From Actinomycetota bacterium (GTDB taxonomy: Bacteria; Actinomycetota; Actinomycetes; Streptosporangiales; Streptosporangiaceae): DNA of 7,527 nucleotides. The notes beneath the pieces are model-generated. The model worked only from the letters and a program-made list of their open reading frames with translations. It was not told the DNA's origin and did not search any database. The stretch's first letter is position 1; every line of letters starts with the position of its first letter. Below are positions 6,204-7,527 of this stretch, one piece after another. Both the position numbers and the translations under genes were made by a program. The stretch lies in NCBI GenBank assembly GCA_003168295.1, contig PMST01000507.1, positions 6,735-14,261 on the forward strand, written 5' to 3'.

Positions 6204-7527
6204 GGGATCGACGCCGGAGTCTGGTAGGCGGCGAACCACCGCAGCGCGTCCGGGTTGTCCACGGCACCCACGTCCATGACCTGGCCCGGATCGCCTCCCT
6301 GCAGGATCCGCTTGACCGGGATCTCGAGCTTCTTGCCGGTGCGGGTGTGCGGGATGGCCGGCACGGCGATGATCTCGTCGGGCACGTGCCGGGGCGAGGC
6401 TCCGTCGCGGATGGCCCGCCGGATCTTGCCGGTCAGCGCGTCGTCGAGGTCGTGTCCGGGCTTGAGCACCACGAACAGCGGCATCCAGTACTCTCCCTCC
6501 GGCCGTTCCACGCCGACCACCAGGGCCTCGGTGATCTCCTCCAGCCGCTCGACCACGTGGTAGATGTCCGAGCTGCCCATCCGGACCCCGGAGCGGTTCA
6601 GCGTGGCATCGGATCGCCCGTGCACCACCACCGAGCCGCGGTCGGTGATCGTGATCCAGTCGCCGTGCCGCCACACTCCCGGGTAGGTTCCGAAGTAGGC
6701 GTCCCGGTACCGCGAACCGTCCGGGTCGTTCCAGAACGCCACCGGCATCGACGGCATCGGCTTGGTCACCACGAGCTCGCCGACTTCGCCGCGGACCGGC
6801 CTGCCGCGGGCGTCCCACGAGTCCAGCGCCACCCCCAGGCCCGGCGCCGACAGCTCACCCGGCCACACCGGCATGATCGCCGAGCCGCCGGCGAAGGCGC
6901 TGACGACGTCCGTCCCGCCGGACGTCGAGTTAACCCGCACCCGGCGCCCCACGTGATCAGCGGCCCACAGATAGGCGTCGCCCGGCAGCGCCGAGCCCGA
7001 CGACCCGAGCGACCGCAGCGCGGATAGGTCATGGTCCCGCGCCGGTTCGACCCCGGCCTGGGCGCAGCCGCGCAGGTGCGCGGGACTGGTGCCCAGCAGC
7101 GTCACCTGGTGCTCGGCGGCCAGCGCCCACAGCGCGTCCCAGGACGGGTAGCTCGGGCTCCCGTCGTAACAGACGATCCTGGCCCCGGCGAGCAGCCCGG
7201 AGACCAGGTAATTCCACACCATCCAGCTCGGCGAGGTGTACCAGAAAAACGTGTCCCCCTCGCCCAGATCAAGCCCGAGTGACATCGCCTTCAGGTGCTC
7301 AAGCAAAACCCCGCCCGTGCTGTGCACGATCCCCTTAGGCCGCCCGGTGGTCCCCGAAGAGAACAAAATCCAAATCGGATGCCCGAACGGCACGGCCCGC
7401 GGCGCCAGCCCACCCAACCCCCCCGAAGTGGGCCAGCCGAATGTCCCCGCCGCCGTGTCCACGGGCAGCCCAAGCCGGGGAAAGACGATCGTCGCGCGCA
7501 GACCCGGCAGCAGCGCGGCCAGCTCGG
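6200..7527 (-). CDS. acetoacetyl-CoA synthetase-type acyl-CoA ligase (C-terminal part, runs off right edge)
   Basis: Adenylate-forming (ANL superfamily) enzyme predicted to activate acetoacetate, or a related keto acid, with ATP and CoA in the cytoplasm. 441 complete codons are visible; acetoacetyl-CoA synthetases have about 650, so the N-terminal third is missing. The frame stays open to the edge (ELAALLPGLRATIVFPRLG), so the GTG at 7462 is internal, not the start. Motifs: the ATP-binding loop FSSGTTGRPKG (7331-7363), then HSTGGVLLEHLKAMSLGLDL and FFWYTSPSWMVWNYLVSGLL, which are characteristic of the acetoacetyl-CoA synthetase branch; NSTSGGTDVV; the hinge region WRHGDWITITDRGSVVVHGRSDATLNRSGVRMG; and the C-terminal catalytic lysine in RTGKKLEIPVKRIL (lysines near 6329-6334). 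It is the upstream partner of the LLM gene (4-nt ATGA overlap). Acetoacetyl-CoA is a precursor of PHA monomers, a suggestive link to phaC. The family is confident; the exact acid is less so. Confidence 0.88.
   Translation of the reverse strand, partial: ELAALLPGLRATIVFPRLGLPVDTAAGTFGWPTSGGLGGLAPRAVPFGHPIWILFSSGTTGRPKGIVHSTGGVLLEHLKAMSLGLDLGEGDTFFWYTSPSWMVWNYLVSGLLAGARIVCYDGSPSYPSWDALWALAAEHQVTLLGTSPAHLRGCAQAGVEPARDHDLSALRSLGSSGSALPGDAYLWAADHVGRRVRVNSTSGGTDVVSAFAGGSAIMPVWPGELSAPGLGVALDSWDARGRPVRGEVGELVVTKPMPSMPVAFWNDPDGSRYRDAYFGTYPGVWRHGDWITITDRGSVVVHGRSDATLNRSGVRMGSSDIYHVVERLEEITEALVVGVERPEGEYWMPLFVVLKPGHDLDDALTGKIRRAIRDGASPRHVPDEIIAVPAIPHTRTGKKLEIPVKRILQGGDPGQVMDVGAVDNPDALRWFAAYQTPASIP

Noticed and set aside
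6204..6818. 205-residue N-terminal extension of the LLM protein in the same frame.
   Set aside because: It overlaps the ligase gene in another frame and reads as an Arg/Gly/Ala-rich string; the conserved LLM fold begins exactly at the ATG at 6203.

Overview
The window looks like chromosomal DNA from a high-GC actinomycete. Coding regions have a strong G/C bias at third codon positions, two genes start with GTG, and there is a luciferase-like monooxygenase of the F420/flavin type that is abundant in Actinomycetota. The genus cannot be named from the sequence. It holds six protein genes, two of them cut by the window ends, and no RNA genes, insertion sequences or CRISPR arrays that I can see.

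Layout from left to right. On the minus strand, a TfdB/PheA-type FAD aromatic hydroxylase (729-2492) is followed after 28 bp by a GMC-family FAD oxidoreductase (700 down to the left edge), and the two probably form one transcript. Divergent from them, on the plus strand, is a GntR regulator of the FCD subfamily (2672-3403). The 179-bp gap between the divergent genes holds a two-copy 40-bp tandem repeat with an internal dyad and an A+T-rich stretch that probably carries the divergent promoters. After a 144-bp gap comes a polyhydroxyalkanoate synthase, phaC (3548-5251, plus). It meets a luciferase-like monooxygenase (5241-6203, minus) tail to tail with an 11-bp overlap. That gene is translationally coupled (ATGA overlap) to the C-terminal two thirds of an acetoacetyl-CoA synthetase-type ligase (6200 to the right edge, minus).

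How the parts may work together (inference). The hydroxylase and GMC enzyme look like an inducible oxidation module for an aromatic or similar substrate. The GntR regulator sits where such local regulators usually sit. The most useful observation is a shared 28-bp pattern (18 of 28 positions identical, with two ATCGA-containing blocks at the same 18-bp offset) in both A+T-rich intergenic gaps: one between the hydroxylase and the regulator, the other overlapping a plausible phaC promoter. This suggests one regulator may control both the catabolic genes and polymer synthesis. The ligase could supply acetoacetyl-CoA, a precursor of PHA monomers, but no phaA, phaB, phasin or depolymerase gene is visible.

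I found no clearly new biological system. The window reads as an accessory catabolic and storage cluster with a few regulatory features worth checking, and a probable frame disruption in the GMC gene close to the left edge.
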